DNA from: Phytohabitans flavus
GTDB taxonomy: Bacteria > Actinomycetota > Actinomycetes > Mycobacteriales > Micromonosporaceae
Length of the DNA: 64,000 bases
Direction of reading: 5' to 3'
Assembly (NCBI RefSeq): GCF_011764545.1
Contig: NZ_AP022870.1
Location: 2,464,001-2,528,000 of the forward strand
The position numbers and the translations under genes were made by a program. Below the pieces are notes generated by a model. That model was given only the letters and a program-made list of their open reading frames with translations. It was not told the origin of the DNA and searched no databases. This document shows positions 8,203 to 17,591 of this stretch, piece after piece. The first letter of the stretch is position 1. Each line of letters begins with the position of its first letter.

Positions 8203-8712
8203 CTACGGCAGCAGCACCTCGTCCGGTACTTCCTCGAAGACCAGCTGGGTCTGGGTGTTGCGGACGCCGGGGATGGACTGGATCTCGTCCAGGATGAGCG
8301 TGCGCAGGTGCGCCTGGTCGGGTACGCGGGCCAGCGCGATGATGTCGAACGCACCGCCCGTCAGGGCGAAATGCTGGATCGCGGGCAGCCGGGTGAGTCG
8401 CTCGCGCACGTCGCGCCACGCGTCCTGTTCGATCTGCATCGTGACGTAGACGGCGGTGGTCAGGCCGATCTGGACCGGGTCGAGGCGCACCGAGAAGCCG
8501 CGGATGACGCGGTCGCGGACCAGGCGGCCGAGCCGGCTGTACGCGTTCGCGCGGGAGATGTGCAGCCGCTCGGCGAGGGTCCGCACCGCCATCCGGCCGT
8601 CCTGGACGAGTTCGGCGATCATCCGCCGGTCTACGTCGTCCAGCGGCGCCGCCGCCGGTTGTCTCGCCACCTGGGCCGGCGGGCCGGGCGTCGTGCCTGT
8701 TTGTCTCTCCAT
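8203..8712 (-). CDS. Lrp/AsnC-family transcriptional regulator
   Basis: 169 residues. After a ~25-residue Pro/Ala tail comes a winged helix-turn-helix ('DDVDRRMIAELVQDGRMAVRTLAERL', 'SRANAYSRLGRL'). A RAM/AsnC ligand-binding domain follows ('GLTTAVYVTMQIE', 'LTGGAFDIIALARV', 'ILDEIQSIPGVRNTQTQLVFEEV'). Length and domain order are normal for the family. It is transcribed divergently from the 2-oxoacid dehydrogenase operon with a 100-bp shared intergenic region. Lrp-type regulators commonly control branched-chain amino acid catabolism, so I infer that it senses such an amino or keto acid and controls that operon. Confidence 0.9.
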   Translation of the reverse strand: MERQTGTTPGPPAQVARQPAAAPLDDVDRRMIAELVQDGRMAVRTLAERLHISRANAYSRLGRLVRDRVIRGFSVRLDPVQIGLTTAVYVTMQIEQDAWRDVRERLTRLPAIQHFALTGGAFDIIALARVPDQAHLRTLILDEIQSIPGVRNTQTQLVFEEVPDEVLLP

Positions 8713-8812
8713 CGCGCCCTCCGGTGCTCATCCGTCTCGGAGATTTCCCAGTCTATGGACAGCTGGCCAAGATCGAACGCATCGTAGCGGCAAGCGTTCG
8801 GAGGAGGCAGAG

Positions 8813-9905
8813 GTGACGGCGAAGTCGAAGCCGGCGGGGGTGGCGCTGCTTCCCTCGGCCGAGCCGGTGCGGTTCATCGAGTCGGACGGCACCCCGCTCG
8901 CGCGGCGCGGGCTGCCCGGCGGCCCCGAGCTGCGCGCCGCGTACCGGGCACTCGTGCTCGGGCGGCGGTTCGAGCAGCAGGCGACCGCGCTGGTCAAGCA
9001 GGGACAGCTCGCGGTGTACCCGTCGGCGCACGGCCAGGAGGCGGCCGAGGTCGGCGCGGTCCTCGCCCTGCGCCCGACCGACTGGATCTTCCCGACGTAC
9101 CGGGACAGCATCGCGCTGCTCACCCGCGGCGTCGACCCGGTCGAGATCCTCACGCTGCTGCGGGGGAGTGGCACTGCGGGTACGACCCGTACACGCACCA
9201 CGCCGCACCGCAGTGCACGCCGCTGGCCACCCAGGCGCCGCACGCGGTGGGGCTCGCCTTCGCCGCGCAGGCCAAGGGGGAGGACACCGTCGCGCTCGCG
9301 TTCGTCGGCGACGGCGCGACGAGCGAGGGCGACTTCCACGAGGCGCTCAACTTCGCCGCGGTCTTCCACCTGCCGGTCGTGTTCTTCGTGCAGAACAACC
9401 AGTACGCGATCTCGGTCCCGGTCAGCCGGCAGACGGCGGCGCCGTCGCTGGCCCACAAAGCTGTCGGGTACGGCATGCCGGGCGTCCTTGTCGACGGCAA
9501 CGACGTCGCCGCGGTGCTGTCGGTGGTCGGCGAGGCCGCGCGGCGGGCCCGCGAGGGGAGGGGCCGACGCTCGTCGAGGCGACGACGTACCGGATCGACT
9601 CCCACACCAACGCCGACGACGCCACCCGGTACCGCCCGGACGAGGAGGTCACCGGCTGGCTGACCCGCGACCCGGTGTCCCGCCTCGCCGCGTACCTGAC
9701 GAACTCCGGCCAGCTCAACGTCGACATCGAGGCGGCGATCGCGGCCGAGGCGGAGGATCTCGCCGCCGACCTGCGTACCCGCCTGGTGGCCGAGGTGCCG
9801 CCGGCGCCGGAGGAGCTGTTCGCGCACGTGTACCACCGACCCACGCAGCGGCTGCGCGACCAGGCGACGCTGCTGCGGGCCGAGACCGAGTCGGACGGGA
9901 GCTGA
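8813..9905 (+). CDS. bkdA: Branched-chain 2-oxoacid dehydrogenase E1 alpha subunit (two frame breaks)
   Basis: Thiamine-diphosphate-dependent decarboxylase subunit, about 364 residues after repair. GTG 8813 follows GGAGGAGGC. 'GQLAVYPSAHGQEAAEVGA' and 'FPTYRDSIAL' are typical E1 alpha. The TPP/Mg motif GDGATSEGDFHEA...NN lies near residue 165. The frame breaks at the G-run 9162-9166 (family sequence resumes as 'EWHCGYDPYTHHA') and again at 9555-9558 (resuming 'GPTLVEATTYRIDSHT'). Each is repaired by one G. It forms an operon with the E1 beta and E2 genes. Branched-chain substrate is preferred over pyruvate because of the Lrp neighbour and sequence style, but pyruvate dehydrogenase cannot be excluded. 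Confidence 0.8.
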
Positions 9906-9910
9906 GCATC

Positions 9911-10888
9911 GTGGCGACCTCGATGGCACAAGCGATCAACCAGGCCCTCGCCGACGCGCTGGCCGAGGACGACCGGGTACTCGTCTTCGGCGAGGACGTC
10001 GGCACGCTGGGCGGCGTCTTCCGGATCACCGACGGGCTCGCCGCCAAGTACGGGGAGCGGCGCTGCTTCGACACCCCGCTGGCCGAGTCCGGCATCGTCG
10101 GTATGGCGGTCGGCATGGCCATGCAGGGGATGCGGCCGGTGGTGGAGATGCAGTTCGACGCGTTCGCGTACCCCGCGTTCGAGCAGATCGTCAGCCATGT
10201 CGCCAAGATGCGGAACCGCACCCGCGGCAAGGTGAGCCTGCCGATGGTGATCCGCGCACCGTACGGCGGCGGCATCGGCGGCGTCGAGCACCACAGCGAC
10301 TCCTCCGAGGCGTACTACGCGCACACCGCCGGGCTCACCGTGGTCGCGCCGGCGACGGTCGCGGACGCGTACAGCCTGCTCCGCGCGGCGGTCGCCTGGC
10401 CCGACCCGGTGATCTTCCTGGAGCCCAAGCGGCTCTACTGGAGCAAGGACGAGGTGAGCCTGCCGGTACACGCCGAGCCGATCGGCCGCGCGGTGGTGCG
10501 GCGGGTGGGCGCGGACGCCACGCTCGTCGCGTACGGCCCAAGCGTCCAGATCGCCCTGGCCGCCGCCGAGGCAGCTCGCGAGGAGGGCTGGGACCTCGAA
10601 GTCGTCGACGTGCGCAGCATCGTGCCGCTGGACGAGGAGACGCTCGTCGCGAGCGTACGCAAGACCGGCCGCGCGGTGGTCGTGGCCGAGGCGCCCGGCT
10701 TCGCCAGCGTGGCCTCGGAGATCGCGGCCCTGCTCTCCGAACGCTGCTTCCACGCCCTGGAGGCGCCGGTGCTGCGGGTGACCGGCTTCGACATCCCGTA
10801 CCCGTCGCCCAAGCTCGAGCACCACCACCTGCCCGACGTCGAACGGGTCCTGGACGCCGTCGCCGCACTCCAGTGGGAGGACGCGTGA
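9911..10888 (+). CDS. bkdB: Branched-chain 2-oxoacid dehydrogenase E1 beta subunit
   Basis: About 325 residues, uninterrupted. GTG 9911 (or ATG 9923) lies 5 bp after the E1 alpha stop. Motifs: 'DDRVLVFGEDVGTLGGVFRIT', 'FDTPLAESGIVGMAVGMAMQG', 'PVVEMQFDAFAYPAFEQIVSHVAKMRNRT', 'GGIGGVEHHSDSSEAYYAHTAGL'. The C-terminal transketolase domain has 'EVVDVRSIVPLDEETLVASV' and 'VTGFDIPYPSPKLEHHHLPDVERV'. With E1 alpha it forms the heterotetramer that decarboxylates 2-oxoacids and transfers the acyl group to E2 lipoyl. The stop overlaps the E2 start (GTGA). Confidence 0.9.
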   Translation: MATSMAQAINQALADALAEDDRVLVFGEDVGTLGGVFRITDGLAAKYGERRCFDTPLAESGIVGMAVGMAMQGMRPVVEMQFDAFAYPAFEQIVSHVAKMRNRTRGKVSLPMVIRAPYGGGIGGVEHHSDSSEAYYAHTAGLTVVAPATVADAYSLLRAAVAWPDPVIFLEPKRLYWSKDEVSLPVHAEPIGRAVVRRVGADATLVAYGPSVQIALAAAEAAREEGWDLEVVDVRSIVPLDEETLVASVRKTGRAVVVAEAPGFASVASEIAALLSERCFHALEAPVLRVTGFDIPYPSPKLEHHHLPDVERVLDAVAALQWEDA

Positions 10889-12152
10889 GCACGCGCCAGT
10901 TCCGCCTGCCCGACCTCGGCGAAGGGCTGACCGAGGCCGAGGTCCTGCGCTGGCTTGTCGAGGTCGGCGACACGGTCGCGGTGGACCAGCCGGTGGTCGA
11001 GGTGGAGACCGCGAAGGCGAGCGTCGAGGTGCCATCGCCGTACGGCGGCGTGGTGGTCGAGCTGCACGCGGCGGCGGGCCGGACGCTGGACGTCGGCGCA
11101 CCCCTGATCTCGATCACGGACTCCTCGGCGTCGCCGGCCGGGGAAGGCTCCGGGAACGTCCTCGTGGGCTACGGCACGGCGGAGGTGCGCCGCGGTCGCC
11201 GCGGCCGGCGCCGGCCGGTCGCCGCGCTGCCGTCCAACGGCACCCGGCCCCTGGTCATCTCGCCGATCGTGCGCAAGCTGGCCCGCGACCACCACGTCGA
11301 CCTGACCGCCCTGACCGGCACCGCACCCGGCGGTGTGATCGCCCGCCGCGACGTCGAGCAGGCCATCGCCGCGGCGTTCCCGCCCGCCGACCAGGCCGTC
11401 GTCACGTCACCGCCCATCCCCGTCCACCGGGCCGGTGCCCCCGACCAGGGCCCGTTGCCGGTGCGCGAGCGGGTGCCCCTGCGCGGCGTCCACCGGGCGA
11501 TGGCCGACCGGCTCACCCGCAGCCACCAGGAGATCCCGGACGCCACGACCTGGGTTGACGTCGACGCGACCGAGCTTGTCGAGACCCGCCGGCAGGCGCT
11601 GGCCCGCGACCCGGAGCACCCGGTCGGCATCCTGGCGTACATCGCCCGCTTCGTGGTCGCCGGCCTGGCCCGCTACCCGGACCTGAACAGCCGGGTCGAC
11701 GTCGAGGCCGGTGAGATCGTCCGCTTCGAGGGCGTCAACCTCGGCATCGCCGCCCAGGGCGACCGCGGCCTGCTGGTGCCGGTCGTACACGACGCGCACC
11801 GGCGCAACGTCCGCGAGCTGCACGCCGAGATCACCCGACTGGCGAAGGGCGCCCGCGCGGGCGAGCTGGGGTCGGCGACCTGACCGGCGGCACGTTCACG
11901 CTGAACAACTACGGCGTGTTCAATGTGGACGGTGCGGCCCCGATCGTCAACCACCCGGAGGCCGCGATCCTCGGCGTGGGAAGGATCCTGGACCGCCCGT
12001 GGGTGGTGGACGGCGCCGTGGTGCCGCGGAAGATCGCCCAGTTTTCGCTGACCTTCGACCACCGGGTGTGCGACGGCGGCACCGCGGCCGGCTTCCTCCG
12101 CTTCGTCGTGGACTGCGTCGAACACCCCACGGACGCCCTGTCGCTCATCTGA
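10885..12152 (+). CDS. bkdC: 2-oxoacid dehydrogenase E2, dihydrolipoyl acyltransferase (frame break)
   Basis: About 422 residues after repair. The N-terminal lipoyl domain holds the modified lysine in 'VETAKASVEVPSPYGG' near residue 43. A small E1/E3-binding domain reads 'ISPIVRKLARDHHVDLTALTGTAPGGVIARRDVEQAI'. The C-terminal catalytic acyltransferase domain ends in 'SLTFDHRVCDGGTAAGFLRFV', which carries the HxxxDG catalytic motif. The frame breaks at the G-run 11868-11871; adding one G joins 'GARAGELG' to 'VGDLTGGTFTLNNYGVFNVDGAAPIVNHPEAAILGVG'. GTG start overlaps the E1 beta stop. No E3 gene is nearby; lipoamide dehydrogenase is presumably shared from elsewhere. Confidence 0.85.
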
Positions 12153-12196
12153 CCGCGCCGCCGACAACTTCCGCGGATCGGTTCCACGATGAAGAC

Positions 12197-12268
12197 TTGA
12201 GCTACCGCGATGTCCGCGGTGGTCCGGACCGCTGCTCCCGCGGCCTCACCCTGCGCGGTTCACAATCC
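12197..12268 (+). repeat. Dispersed ~70-bp extragenic repeat, copy R3
   Basis: TTGAGCTACCGCGATG start, then GGTCCGGACC palindrome and CGCGGCCTCACCCTGCGCGG. It lies 45 bp after the E2 stop. Like R1 it keeps the complement of the CA core at the IS110 target position. Confidence 0.85.
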
Positions 12269-12317
12269 AACCCGGGCCGGCATCACGGCCGCGGCCCAGG
12301 CTACCGGGACAAGGCTG

Positions 12318-12686
12318 TCAAGGGCGGTGCCAGCCGCGCAGCTTGGCCGGGTTGAGCACGATCCAGACGACGGCGACCCGGGTGCCGGCGACCTTGACGC
12401 TGACCACCGTCAGGGCCCGCCCGGCCCGGCGCAGCGCCAGCCCGGCCCGGCCGTTGACGGCCTCGACGGTCAGCTCGGTGTCCGGCCGCCCGCACAGCAG
12501 CACGACGACGAGCTGGGCGACGTCCTCCGCGCCATGGACCGGGCCCAGCGCGGCCAGCACCAGCCCACCGCCGTCGCAGATCGCCACGGCATCGGCGGCG
12601 AGGACCGTGCGGACCGTGCCGAAGTCTCCTCCGTGGCAGGCCTCCGCAAGCCTGCGCACGACATCGTCATGCCGGTCGAGCACCAC
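12318..12686 (-). CDS. NTF2-like (SnoaL/SigJ C-terminal-type) protein
   Basis: 122 residues from GTG 12686. 'HDDVVRRLAEACHGGDFGTVRTVLAADAVAICDGGG' and the ending 'VVWIVLNPAKLRGWH' match the NTF2-like cone-fold domain found at the C-terminus of SigJ/ECF41-type sigma factors, where the tail reads 'NPxKL'. No sigma-70 region 2 or 4 precedes it here: the upstream 237 bp is open but reads as low-quality Arg-rich sequence. It is therefore either a stand-alone NTF2-like protein or the remaining C-terminal half of a sigma factor. It is divergent from a second NTF2-like gene at 12821. Confidence 0.6.
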   Translation of the reverse strand: MVLDRHDDVVRRLAEACHGGDFGTVRTVLAADAVAICDGGGLVLAALGPVHGAEDVAQLVVVLLCGRPDTELTVEAVNGRAGLALRRAGRALTVVSVKVAGTRVAVVWIVLNPAKLRGWHRP

Positions 12687-12774
12687 GCGTTCCTCAGTCC
12701 TCTCGCCGTCCCAGCTACGACCGGGTTGGGCATCGGTTTGTGACGGAAGTCGCCTGACGTTTCGCAAGGTCGTT

Positions 12775-12810
12775 CTGTCGTACCCACTGGTTGACAGACC
12801 GGTACGACAG
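12775..12810. promoter_or_regulatory. Perfect inverted repeat between divergent NTF2-like genes
   Basis: CTGTCGTACC at 12775-12784 and GGTACGACAG at 12801-12810, spacer 16 bp containing TTGACA. The right arm ends just before the GGAGG of the 12821 gene. The arms are two helical turns plus a few bases apart, so a dimeric repressor covering the promoter is plausible; a transcript hairpin is the alternative. Confidence 0.55.
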
Positions 12811-12820
12811 GGAGGAACCG

Positions 12821-13279
12821 ATGAGCGACCCGCGGGCCATCGCTGACCGCGTCGAGATCGAGGCGCTGCGCGGCGAGTACACCGACGCGGCGATGATGCG
12901 CGACTACGAACGAATCGCGTCACTGTTCACATCCGACGGCGCGCTGCGGATGCCGCACGTCCCGGCCGACATCGTAGGGCGGGACCAGATCCGGGCCTGG
13001 GGCGAGCAGGTACCGGATCGGGTGGAGTTCTTCGTGCAGAACACACACCCGGGCGTCATCCGGCTGGGCGGTGACACCGCGACCGGCCGGGCGTACCTCC
13101 AGGAGGTCATCCGCATGCGCGACGGCAGCTCGCACCTGAACTACGCGATCTACCACGACCGCTACCAGCGCACGGACGACGGCTGGAAGTTCGCCGAACG
13201 GGTGTACGAGATCAGGTACCTCGACACGACTCCGCTCGGCGGCACGGCACCGCCCCCGCCGGCCGTGCACTCGGAGTAG
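12821..13279 (+). CDS. SnoaL-like/NTF2-fold protein
   Basis: 152 residues with ATG 12821 behind GGGAGGAACCG. 'RVEIEALRGEYTDAAMMRDYERIASLFTSDGALRMPHV', 'GRDQIRAWGEQV', 'ATGRAYLQEVIRM' and 'HYDRYQRTDDGWKFAERVYEIRYLD'-like segments are typical of the SnoaL_4/NTF2-like superfamily (small cone-shaped alpha+beta barrels acting as isomerases, dehydratases or ligand pockets). The exact reaction cannot be read. A perfect palindrome overlaps its promoter region, so expression is probably switched by a dedicated regulator. Confidence 0.75.
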   Translation: MSDPRAIADRVEIEALRGEYTDAAMMRDYERIASLFTSDGALRMPHVPADIVGRDQIRAWGEQVPDRVEFFVQNTHPGVIRLGGDTATGRAYLQEVIRMRDGSSHLNYAIYHDRYQRTDDGWKFAERVYEIRYLDTTPLGGTAPPPPAVHSE

Positions 13280-13330
13280 CGTCACCCACGAAGATCGCTC
13301 GGCCGGATCCAGCAGTCGAGGGGGTGTGCG

Positions 13331-13965
13331 GTGAGCGCGCGCGACGGCGGCGGCTACGACCCTGACTACGACGAGATCTACCGCGAAGCCGCCGGTTCGG
13401 GCGGGCCGCCGTGGGACATCGGGGGCCGCAGCCGGCACTCGAGGAGGTACTCGACCGCGAGGTCACGGGTACCAAAGTGCTCGATGTCGGCTGCGGCACC
13501 GGGGATCTCGCGATCGCCCTGGCCCGCCGCGGCTACGAGGTGACCGGGATCGACATCTCGTCCGTGGCGATCGACGCCGCCCGCGCCAAGGCCGCCGCCG
13601 AGGGCCTGACGGTGCACTTCGAGGTCCAGGACGCCACCGCGCTCTCGCTGCCGTCGGCGCCGTTCGACTCGGTGTTCGACTCCGGCCTGCTGCACAGCCT
13701 CATGCGGCGGGGGCGTGGCGAGCAGGACGCGTACCTCGCGCTGCTGCCGGACCTCGCCACGCCCGGCGCGATGGTGTTCGTGCTGGCCGTGTCGCTCGCG
13801 GCGGGGCACGGCTGGGGCGTGACCGAGGACTCCCTGCGGGAGGCCTTTGCCGGGCCGGAGTGGGCCGACCTCGACGTCCAGGAGATCGAGGTGGCCGCGC
13901 GGGTGGACGGTCGGGAACTCGCCCTGGCCGGCTACCTGCTCCGCACGGTCCGCGCCATGACGTAG
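13331..13965 (+). CDS. Class I SAM-dependent methyltransferase (frame break)
   Basis: About 211 residues after repair, GTG 13331. The N-terminus 'DPDYDEIYREAAGSGGPPWDIG' continues, after a frame break at the G-run 13421-13425, as 'PQPALEEVLDREVTGTKVLDVGCGTGDLAIALARRG'. The latter is motif I (GxGxG) of a Rossmann methyltransferase. 'VTGIDIS' (motif II acid) and 'DATALSLPSAPFDSVFDSGLLHS' follow. Similar to the TehB/thiol-methyltransferase-like group that starts with 'PPWDIG'; substrate unknown. One extra G restores a single reading frame. Confidence 0.75.
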
Positions 13966-13985
13966 AGCCTGTTGAGATCATCAGC

Positions 13986-14011
13986 CGCAATGATGTAGCG
14001 TTGGGCGCAAC
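13986..14011 (-). promoter_or_regulatory. 26-bp operator-like motif, site 1
   Basis: Minus-strand reading GTTGCG-CCCAA-CGCTA-CATCA-TTGCG. Same layout as the sites at 17916, 22994 and 24266. It ends 14 bp before the GGAGGT of the threonine-synthase-like gene. Position suggests control of the 14038-17836 operon. Confidence 0.65.
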
Positions 14012-14037
14012 GTTGGGATCGGCTGGAGGTACCCCGC

Positions 14038-15344
14038 ATGCGCCCACGTGCCCTTCGGTGCGTCCGATGCGGGACCGAGGGTGAGGTCACCGGACCGTTC
14101 AAGGGCTGCCCGGTGTGCGCGGCCGCCGGGAAGCCGACCAACGTCCAGGTCGTCTACGACGACGAGGAGCTGCTGCCGGCGCTGCGCCGTGTTGCGGGCC
14201 AGGCGGCGTCGTTGCGGGATATGTGGCACTACCGCGAGGTGTTGCCAGTCTCGGACGGCGCGATCGTCAGCCTGGGGAGGGGGCGACGCCGCTGCTGCCC
14301 GCGCCCCGCCTCGGCGCCAAGCTCGGCATCCCGAAGCTGCACCTCAAGGACGAGAGCCGCAACCCCACCGGTTCGTTCAAAGACCGCCTGGCCGCTGCGG
14401 CGGTCTCGGCCGCGCGCGAGCTCGGGCGGCGGGTCGTCGTGGGGTCCTCGTCGGGAAACGCGGGTGCCGCCGTCGCCGCGATGTCGGCGCGGGCCGGGCT
14501 GCCGTGCGTGATGTTCACGACGCAGAAGTTTCCGCTCGCCATGAAGACCCAGATGGCGGTCTACGGCACCTACCTGCTGGCCGCGCCCACCGTGCAGGAC
14601 CGGTGGAGCCTCATGGAGACCGGCGTCGACACGCTCGGCTGGTTTCCGGTCACGGTGTTCGGCTACCCGTTCTTCGGCAGCAACTGTTACGGCATCGAGG
14701 GCTACAAGACCATCGGGTACGAGATCGTCGACCAGCTCGACGCGCTACCCGACCACGTCGTCTTCCCGGTCGGGGCGGGCGACGCGTTCTCCGGGGCGTT
14801 CAAGGCGATCGACGAGTACCGGCGGGCCGGCGTGATCGACCGGCTGCCCGCCATGCACGCCGCCGAGGTGTACGGGCCGCTCGAACAGGCCCTCGCGCGC
14901 GGGGCGGACGTGGTGGACGCCGTCGAGGTACCGGTGCCCACGGTCGCCGTCTCGGTGGGGTCGAACCTCTCCACCTACCAGGCGCTGGACGTCTTGCGCC
15001 GCACCGGTGGCTCGGCCCGCAGCGCCACGAACGAGGAGATGCTCCAGGCGCAGCGCGACCTCGGCGCCCTCGAAGGCATCTGGGTGGAGACCTCGTCCGC
15101 GCTCTCCGTCGCGGCGCTGCCCCGGCTCGTCGTCGCCGGCGCGGTCGACCCGGACTCGCTCGTCGTCGCGGTGCTTACCGCCGACGGTCTCAAGGACCCG
15201 AACACCACCGCCGCGGCGCTGCCGCCGATCCCGGACTGCTCGGCCGAGTTCGACTCGGCGCTCAGCACCCTGGCGGCGAGCTACGGCTTCGACGCACGCG
15301 AACACGCGGTCCCGGCCACCAGCCGGGCCCAAGGAAGGGGATGA
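14038..15344 (+). CDS. Threonine-synthase-like PLP enzyme (frame break)
   Basis: About 435 residues after repair. ATG 14038 follows GGAGGT. The N-terminus has a zinc-ribbon pair (CVRC at the start, CPVC ~20 residues later), then 'SLGEGATPLLPAPRLG', 'LHLKDESRNPTGSFKDRLAAAAV' with the PLP lysine near residue 113, and 'VGSSSGNAGAAVAAMSARAGLPCVMFT'. This is fold-type II PLP chemistry of the threonine synthase/threonine dehydratase group. The frame breaks at 14273-14276; one added G repairs it. Because it is in a catabolic operon with an M24 hydrolase, an LLM oxidoreductase and a RidA-like protein, it may act as a beta-eliminating lyase on an amino-acid intermediate rather than in threonine synthesis. 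Confidence 0.75.
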
Positions 15345-15347
15345 CAC

Positions 15348-16544
15348 ATGTCCGTCAACGTCGCTCGTGCCACGGCCCTCATGCGGGCGGAGGGTGTGGA
15401 TGGCATCATCTCCGCCACGCTCGAGAACAACTTCTACCTCTCCGGCGTGTGGGACGACGGGCAGGAGCTGTTCCCCCTCGACAGCGAGTTCTACACGGTG
15501 GCCACCGCGGACGCGCCCGACTCCGGCATCGTGGTCTGCTCGATCGGCGCCGTCGACCTCACGCTCGGCGGGTACCCGACGCTCGAGGACGTGGTCACGT
15601 TCGGCACGTTCTTCCGGGACATTGTGGACGGTGTGCCGCTCGACCCCGACGAGCTGCGCGTCCGCACCATCACCGAGGCGCACGAGGTGGGCCGCCCCTC
15701 GGTCGACGCGCTCGCCGAGGCGATCAACCGGCTCGGCCTCGCGGAGGGCGTCGTCGCCGTCGACGAGCGCGGCCCCAGGCGGGACCTGCTCGCCGCGCTG
15801 GCCGAGAGGTTCCCCAAGGCGCGGTTCCGGCCGGCCTCCGGGCTCTTCCGCAACATCCGGGCGGTCAAGATGCCCGACGAGATCGAGCGGATCACCGAGG
15901 CGCTGAGCATCACCGAGAACGGGCTGCGCGCCGCGTTCGCCACGTTCAGCGAAGGGGTCAGCGAGAAGGACGTGCAGAACGCGTTCGAGCGCGCGGTGGC
16001 CGCCGAGGGCGGGCGTACCGGGTTCTGCCTCGTTCGGTTCGGCAAAGGGCTGGCGCTCGGCCAGGTGCCCGCCTCGCCGGACATCAAGCTCGGCGCCAAC
16101 GACTTCGCGTTCTTCGACGTCGGCATCAAGTACCGCGGGTACCGCTCCGACATCGGCCGCCTCGTCTCCTTCGGCGAGCCCTCGGACGAGCTGCGGTTCC
16201 TCTTCGACGCCTCCAAGACCGGCCAGCAGACGGCGATCGACATGATGCGCCCCGGCGTGGTCGCCAAGGACGTCTTCGCCGCGGCCGTACAGGCGGTGCG
16301 CGACGCCGGCATCCCCAGCTACAGGCGGCAGCACGTCGGCCACGGCATCGGCATCGAGTACTACGACCTGCCGGTGCTCACCCCGAACGCGGAGACGGTG
16401 CTGGAGCCCGGCATGGTGTTCGAGGTGGAGACGCCGTACTACCGGCTGGGTGTCGGCGGGTCGTTCATCGAGGACACGGTAGTGGTCACCGACGAGGGTT
16501 CGTCGATCATCACGACCCTCAGCCGCGACCTGACCGTACTCTGA
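15348..16544 (+). CDS. M24-family metallohydrolase (Xaa-Pro peptidase/creatinase type)
   Basis: 398 residues, ATG 15348 three bases after the previous stop. An N-terminal creatinase-like domain is followed by a pita-bread domain whose five metal ligands are visible: Asp in 'FFDVG' (~257), Asp in 'YRSDIG' (~267), His in 'QHVGHGIG' (~331), Glu in 'VFEVETPYY' (~359) and Glu in 'SFIEDTVVV' (~374). Full family length. Members cleave Xaa-Pro bonds or amidino groups (creatinase). The neighbours (isochorismatase-type amidase, amidohydrolase, peptide-type transporter) suggest a small amide, peptide or guanidino substrate; I cannot choose between them. Confidence 0.85.
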   Translation: MSVNVARATALMRAEGVDGIISATLENNFYLSGVWDDGQELFPLDSEFYTVATADAPDSGIVVCSIGAVDLTLGGYPTLEDVVTFGTFFRDIVDGVPLDPDELRVRTITEAHEVGRPSVDALAEAINRLGLAEGVVAVDERGPRRDLLAALAERFPKARFRPASGLFRNIRAVKMPDEIERITEALSITENGLRAAFATFSEGVSEKDVQNAFERAVAAEGGRTGFCLVRFGKGLALGQVPASPDIKLGANDFAFFDVGIKYRGYRSDIGRLVSFGEPSDELRFLFDASKTGQQTAIDMMRPGVVAKDVFAAAVQAVRDAGIPSYRRQHVGHGIGIEYYDLPVLTPNAETVLEPGMVFEVETPYYRLGVGGSFIEDTVVVTDEGSSIITTLSRDLTVL

Positions 16545-16575
16545 GCGGGCCCCCGCGCGTCACGAAGGAGCCCGG

Positions 16576-17591
16576 ATGAAGTTCGGCATCAGCATCCCCA
16601 CCTGCGTGGAGGGGATGGCGTATCCGATCCGGTTCGCGGACCAGCACGAGGTCGTCGCGCTCGGCGTCGAGGCGGAGGAGCTCGGCTTCGACTCGGTGCT
16701 CGTCAACGACCACTTCAGCACCATGCCGTACGTGCGGGAGCAGTTCGCCGACCCGCCGCGCTTCTACGAGCCGCTGATCACGCTCGGGTACCTGGCCGCG
16801 CGGACCACCCGCATCCGGATGATGACCGGCGTCGTGGTGATGCCGATGCGCGAGCCGGTGCTGCTGGCCAAGCAGGCGGCCACGCTCGACCAGCTCAGCG
16901 ACGGCCGGCTGACCCTGGGCATCGGCGTGGGGCGTACCGGGCGGAGTTCGAGTCGGTGCACCCCGAGCTGGCCGGCGCGCCCCGCGGCGAGCTGGTTGCC
17001 GAGGGGATCGAGGCGCTGAAGGCGCTCTTCACCCAGCGGGTCGCCGGGTTCTCCGGCCAGTACTACCGCTTCAAGGACGTCGAGCTGTACCCGAAGCCGA
17101 AGCAGGACCCGTTCCCGATGTTCTCCTGCGGCAACGCGGACGGCACAATCCTGCGCGCCGCGCGGTGGTGTGCCGGCTGGATGCCCGCCGGGATGCCGGC
17201 CGAGCGGCTGGCCACCGGCGTCGAGCGGCTGCGCGGCATGGCCGCCGAGGCCGGCCGGGACGGCGACGCCATCGAGGTGGCGCCGCAGCTCGTGCTCTGC
17301 GTCGACCGCAACGCCGTGCGGGCGATGGAGCGGTTTACCACGTCCCAGGCGTACGAGCACCTGGTGAGCCTGCGCCGCTCCACCCTCAAGGGCATCGAGC
17401 TGGACAGCTACGCGTCGCAAAACCTCATCGGCACGGTGGACGATATCGTCGAGCGGGTGCGGCGGCTCAAGGACGCCGGCGCCACCCAGCTCGCCGGCAT
17501 GATCGTGGTGGCCAACTCGACGGACGAGATGCGCGAGCAGATGCGCCTCTTCGCCGCCGAGGTGCTGCCCGCGTTCGAGGAGGGCCCATGA
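16576..17591 (+). CDS. LLM-class flavin/F420-dependent oxidoreductase (frame break)
   Basis: About 338 residues after repair, ATG 16576 behind GAAGGAG. Luciferase-like TIM barrel: 'MKFGISIPTC', 'EELGFDSVLVNDHF', 'LGYLAARTTRIRMMTGVVVMPMREPVLLAKQAATLDQLSDGRLTLGIGVG'. After the frame break at the G-run 16929-16932 the sequence resumes 'AYRAEFESVHPELAGAPRGELVAEGIEALKALF'. The C-terminal half has 'TILRAARWCAGWMPAGMPAERL'. Members reduce or oxygenate small metabolites with F420 or FMN. It overlaps the RidA-like gene by ATGA, so the two are translationally coupled. Confidence 0.8.

Noticed and set aside
8813..10888. A single 690-residue E1alpha-E1beta fusion protein
   Set aside because: The frame happens to be open through both genes because two one-base losses shift E1 alpha. 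The family alignment shows E1 alpha ending at 9905 and E1 beta starting at 9911.
13960..13985. GAGCCTGTTGAGATC after the methyltransferase as a third MITE end
   Set aside because: Only the first ~11 bases agree with the MITE terminus and no partner inverted repeat is present.
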